From assembly GCA_025451135.1 (NCBI GenBank), contig JANWKW010000131.1, forward strand, positions 1 to 7,994: a stretch of 7,994 nt of DNA. Reading direction: 5' to 3'. Every line of letters starts with the position of its first letter. The first letter of the stretch is position 1. Made by a program: the position numbers and the translations under genes. Under the pieces are notes generated by a model. It made no database searches, was not told the DNA's origin, and worked only from the letters and a program-made list of their open reading frames with translations. Shown here piece by piece: positions 5,334 through 7,994 of the stretch. Origin of the DNA: Vulcanimicrobiia bacterium (GTDB lineage Bacteria; Vulcanimicrobiota; Vulcanimicrobiia; Vulcanimicrobiales; Vulcanimicrobiaceae).

Positions 5334-7193
5334 ATGCACGCAGACGATATCGACGTCCTGGCCGCGGTCTATTCGGCGGTCGTCCCGGACGGCGCGCCGA
5401 GCGATGGGGCGGCGCAGATGGCGCTGGCCATCGAACGCTTGGCGCCGCCTCGCGCGAAGCGGTTGCGCTTGCTCCTGCGGGGATTGCGCGCGCTCGGGTT
5501 CGTGCGGCGGTCGCGCGACGCGCGCGGGCGGATGCTGCGGAGCATGGCCGCCAGTCCGCTCCCGGATCTGCGGACGGGCTACGCCGCGCTCGTGCGTTTG
5601 GCGGCGTTCCTGGCCTACGCGTCGGACGACGGCGAGCGCAACCGGCTGTGGGAGCGGATCGGGTATCCCGGTCCGCGCGAAGATCTGCCGCCGGCGCCCG
5701 AACCGCATCCGCGCGCCGACGTCGCGCCGCCGGAGCGGGTGGACGCGATCGTGATCGGCTCGGGGGCGGGCGGGGGTTCGGCGGCCGTGACGTTCGCGCG
5801 CGCGGGGCTGCGCGTGGCGGTCTTCGAGGGCGGTCCGTGGCCGGATGCGATCGCGCGCCGCCAACGCGAGCGCGACGCGTTCGCGGACCTGTACCTCGAA
5901 TCGGGATTATGCGCGACGACCGATCTGGGCCTCTCGATGCTGGCGGGCGCGTGCGTCGGCGGCGGTACGGCGGTGAACTGGACGACCTCGCTGCGCTTGA
6001 GCGATGCGGTCGCGCGTCAATGGGAACGTTCGAGCGGGGTCGAGTTCGCCGAGTCGCTGCGGCCGCACTACGAGGCGCTCGAGCTGGAACTCGACCTCCG
6101 CCCGGCGGCGTCGCACAACCCGAACAACGCCGCGATCCTGCGGGGCGCGGACGCGCTCGGCTGGCACGCGATCGCGCAGCCGCGCAACGCATCGTGCACG
6201 GGCGACGGCTGCGGGTATTGCGGATTCGGATGCGCGTACGCGACCAAACGTTCGACGGACCGCACGTTCCTGCGCGAGGTGCTCGATCGCGGCGGCTTCG
6301 TGGTGGGCGACGCGCCGGTCGAAGGCATCCTGGTCGAGGACGGCGTCGCGGTCGGCGTCCGCGTGCGGATCGACGGCGCGTCGCGCGACGTGCGCGCGAC
6401 GACCGTCGCGTGTGCAGGCGGCGCGCTGCGCACGCCGTCGCTGCTGGCGACCGCCGGCGTTCGCTCGACGCATTTGGGCGCGCATCTGCACGTCCACCCG
6501 ACCTGCGCCATCCTGGCCGAGTTCGACGCGCCGGTCGAACCGTGGCGGGGACCGACCCAGTCGGCCCTGTGCGACGAGTTCGCGGCGCTCGACGACGCAT
6601 ACGGCGTCGTCCTCGAGGCCGCGCCCGCCCACCCGGGCTTGGCGGCGCTGGCCGTGCCCTGGCTCGGTCGGGACGCGCACGCCGCGGAGATGGAACGGAT
6701 CGCGCGCACGGCGGCGCTGATCGCGATCGTCCGGGATCGCGGTGAGGGCCGCGTCGGCACGGGCGCCGCGCCGGCCGTCGACTACCGGCTCGACCGGTAC
6801 GACGCGCGTCATCTCGCGACCGGCCTCGAGCGATTGGCAGAACTGGGGCTGGCGGCCGGCGCGGAGCGCGTGCGGACGCTGCACGCGTCGCCGCTGGAAC
6901 TGCGGGCCGGCGCCTCGCCGGCGACGCGTGCGGCTTTCGAAGGCGCGATCCGGCGCGCCTCGATGGCGCCCAATCGGGTCGGTTTGTTCTCGGCGCACCA
7001 GATGGGGACGGCGCGGATGGCCCGAGACGTCGCCGGCGGCGTGGTCGACCCGGCCGGCCGGGTGGGCGGCTGCCGCGGACTCCTGGTCGTCGACGGCCGC
7101 GCGTTTCCGCTGGCCTCCGGGGTGAACCCGATGCTGACCATCGCGGCGCTGGCGCGTCGGACCGCTACGCAGGCGGTCGAACGGCTGGCGTAG
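5334..7193 (+). CDS. GMC-family FAD oxidoreductase, long-chain alcohol oxidase type
   Basis: 619 residues. Expected reaction: FAD-dependent oxidation of an alcohol, probably long-chain or hydrophobic, to the aldehyde. The FAD-binding dinucleotide motif GSGAGGGS is at residues 142-149, with the ribose-binding Glu165 at the end of VAVFEGG. The second GMC signature GGGTAVNW (209-216) matches the GGGSAxNW block of plant FAO long-chain alcohol oxidases. The C-terminal catalytic pair is His555 (SAHQMGTARM) and Asn598 (GVNPMLT). The first 135 residues are a helical, Arg-rich N-terminal domain, as in FAO-type proteins, without an obvious membrane helix. A cluster Cys288, Cys293, Cys296, Cys300 (C-x4-C-x2-C-x3-C) precedes KRSTDRTFL, at the place of the Cys-rich CYGC segment of plant FAOs. 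No Sec or Tat signal is seen, so it is probably cytoplasmic or membrane-associated. ATG 5334 is the first start after the in-frame stop at 5310-5312; no good ribosome site is visible. It is probably co-transcribed with the decarboxylase 14 bp downstream. Substrate is not known; cholesterol or glucose-type GMC members fit less well. Confidence 0.9.
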   Translation: MHADDIDVLAAVYSAVVPDGAPSDGAAQMALAIERLAPPRAKRLRLLLRGLRALGFVRRSRDARGRMLRSMAASPLPDLRTGYAALVRLAAFLAYASDDGERNRLWERIGYPGPREDLPPAPEPHPRADVAPPERVDAIVIGSGAGGGSAAVTFARAGLRVAVFEGGPWPDAIARRQRERDAFADLYLESGLCATTDLGLSMLAGACVGGGTAVNWTTSLRLSDAVARQWERSSGVEFAESLRPHYEALELELDLRPAASHNPNNAAILRGADALGWHAIAQPRNASCTGDGCGYCGFGCAYATKRSTDRTFLREVLDRGGFVVGDAPVEGILVEDGVAVGVRVRIDGASRDVRATTVACAGGALRTPSLLATAGVRSTHLGAHLHVHPTCAILAEFDAPVEPWRGPTQSALCDEFAALDDAYGVVLEAAPAHPGLAALAVPWLGRDAHAAEMERIARTAALIAIVRDRGEGRVGTGAAPAVDYRLDRYDARHLATGLERLAELGLAAGAERVRTLHASPLELRAGASPATRAAFEGAIRRASMAPNRVGLFSAHQMGTARMARDVAGGVVDPAGRVGGCRGLLVVDGRAFPLASGVNPMLTIAALARRTATQAVERLA

Positions 7194-7207
7194 GACAACG
7201 ACCGCGC

Positions 7208-7994
7208 ATGGATCTCTTGCAGACCGAGTTCGCGCGGGTCGGCCGCTTCATCGACGACTACCTCGAACATCCCGAGCGGTATCCGGTCCTCGCCCGGACG
7301 CGCCCGGGCGATATCGTCGCGGCCCTGCCGGAGTCGGCGCCGGAGACGGGCGAGCCGTTCGACGCGCTGATGGACGATTTCGAGCGCGTCGTGCTTCCCG
7401 GTATCACGCACTGGAACCACCCGCGGTTCTTCGCGTACTTCGCGACCAGCGCGGCTCCGGTCGCGATCGCGGCCGAAGCGCTGGCGGCGACATTGGACGT
7501 CAAGGCGATGCTCTGGCGCACGTCGCCCGCGGCGAGCGAACTCGAAGCGGTGGTGATGCGTTGGCTCGGGCGGCTGCTCGGTCTGCCGGACGCGTTCACG
7601 GGCATCATCTACGACACGGCCTCGATCGCCGGCTTCACCGCGCTCGCGGCGGCCCGCGAAGCGCTCGATCTCGATATCCGGCGCAAGGGCATGAGCGGGC
7701 GCGATCTGCCGCGCTTGCGCGTCTACGTCACCGAGCACACCCACTCGCACGTCGAGAAGGCGGCGATCGCGCTCGGCGTCGGTCAGGAGAACGTCGTCAA
7801 GGTCGCCTGCGACGAGGCGTTCCGGATGCGCCCCGAGGCGCTCGATGCGGCCATCGCCGCCGACCTCGCCGCCGGACACCGGCCGATGGCGGTCGTCGCG
7901 ACGGTCGGCACCACCTCGACCACCTCGATCGATCCGGTGGCGGCGATCGCCGCGATCGCGCGCGCGCGCGGCGTGTGGCTCCACGTCGACGCCG
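7208..7994 (+). CDS. PLP-dependent group II decarboxylase, aromatic-L-amino-acid type (3' partial)
   Basis: From ATG 7208 the frame stays open to the window end, giving 262 full codons, about 55% of the family's usual 470-480 residues. The start lies 14 bp after the oxidase stop, with AGGA (7192-7195) 12 bases upstream, so an operon is likely. Family features: HWNHPRFFAYFATS (about residues 67-80) and the following WRTSPAASELE align with the HWQSPHFHAYF and SPACTELE segments of aromatic amino acid decarboxylases. THSHVEKAA (178-186) contains His179, the expected pyridoxal-stacking histidine. VATVGTTSTTSID and WLHVDA carry Asp261, expected to bind the pyridine nitrogen. The PLP-binding lysine lies beyond the window. 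The usual GSASEA phosphate-binding segment reads DTASIAG (136-142) here, so this is a divergent subgroup. The likely reaction is decarboxylation of an aromatic or related amino acid to an amine. Some relatives are aldehyde synthases, and the deciding residues are not in view. Confidence 0.9.
   Translation, partial: MDLLQTEFARVGRFIDDYLEHPERYPVLARTRPGDIVAALPESAPETGEPFDALMDDFERVVLPGITHWNHPRFFAYFATSAAPVAIAAEALAATLDVKAMLWRTSPAASELEAVVMRWLGRLLGLPDAFTGIIYDTASIAGFTALAAAREALDLDIRRKGMSGRDLPRLRVYVTEHTHSHVEKAAIALGVGQENVVKVACDEAFRMRPEALDAAIAADLAAGHRPMAVVATVGTTSTTSIDPVAAIAAIARARGVWLHVDA

Noticed and set aside
4482..5864. 460-codon minus-strand open frame across the inverted repeat, ridA and the oxidase start
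   Set aside because: Arg/Pro-rich translation in a different frame from ridA. It runs through the palindromic repeat and overlaps three real genes.
4943..6745. 600-codon plus-strand open frame spanning the ridA antisense region and the oxidase gene
   Set aside because: It is Arg/Gly/Ala-rich and crosses two well-supported genes in other frames (RidA and the GMC oxidase), with no motif of its own.
6809..7984. 391-codon minus-strand open frame opposite the oxidase end and the decarboxylase
   Set aside because: Arg/Asp/Gly-rich with no motif. The plus strand carries two genes with clear family signatures across the same bases.

Overview
The window is very GC-rich and densely coded, with GC-ending codons throughout and almost no non-coding DNA. 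It looks like a chromosomal segment of a high-GC bacterium. Glycine-rich secreted proteins, TPR proteins with Sec signals and a plant-FAO-like GMC oxidase fit several little-studied environmental phyla; Eremiobacterota/Vulcanimicrobiota is my tentative guess, but nothing in the window proves the taxon. No rRNA, tRNA, CRISPR array, transposase, integrase or phage gene was seen.

Layout. (1) Bases 2-2602 (+) are the 3' part of a gene for a large secreted glycine-rich, adhesin-like protein ending in a DUF11-like beta-sandwich. (2) Two small minus-strand genes (3020-3352 and 2595-3023) encode an uncharacterised membrane-anchored helical protein and a five-helix membrane protein. They are joined by a GTGA stop/start overlap, and the second overlaps the end of the adhesin-like gene by 8 bp, tail to tail. 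(3) Bases 3455-4660 (+) encode an exported TPR protein with a clear GGAGG ribosome binding site. (4) Bases 4661-4903 lie between two convergent genes and hold a long, near-perfect inverted repeat (43-nt arms, 91-nt centre) that can fold into a branched RNA. (5) Bases 4904-5290 (-) encode a RidA-family enamine/imine deaminase. (6) Divergently from it, and only 43 bp away, 5334-7193 (+) encodes a long-chain-alcohol-oxidase-like GMC flavoprotein. It is followed after 14 bp by a PLP-dependent group II (aromatic-amino-acid type) decarboxylase that runs off the window end (7208-7994).

Functionally, the right half may be a small metabolic neighbourhood: a PLP decarboxylase and an FAD alcohol oxidase, probably co-transcribed, with a RidA protein that could remove reactive enamine/imine by-products. 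This link is inferred from context only. The left half is cell-envelope related (secreted repeat protein, small membrane proteins, exported TPR protein). The least ordinary object is the structured inverted repeat at 4678-4854. Its four arm mismatches all become G-U wobble pairs in RNA read from the minus strand, which suggests an RNA-level element in the 3' untranslated region of ridA, or one copy of a dispersed palindromic repeat.
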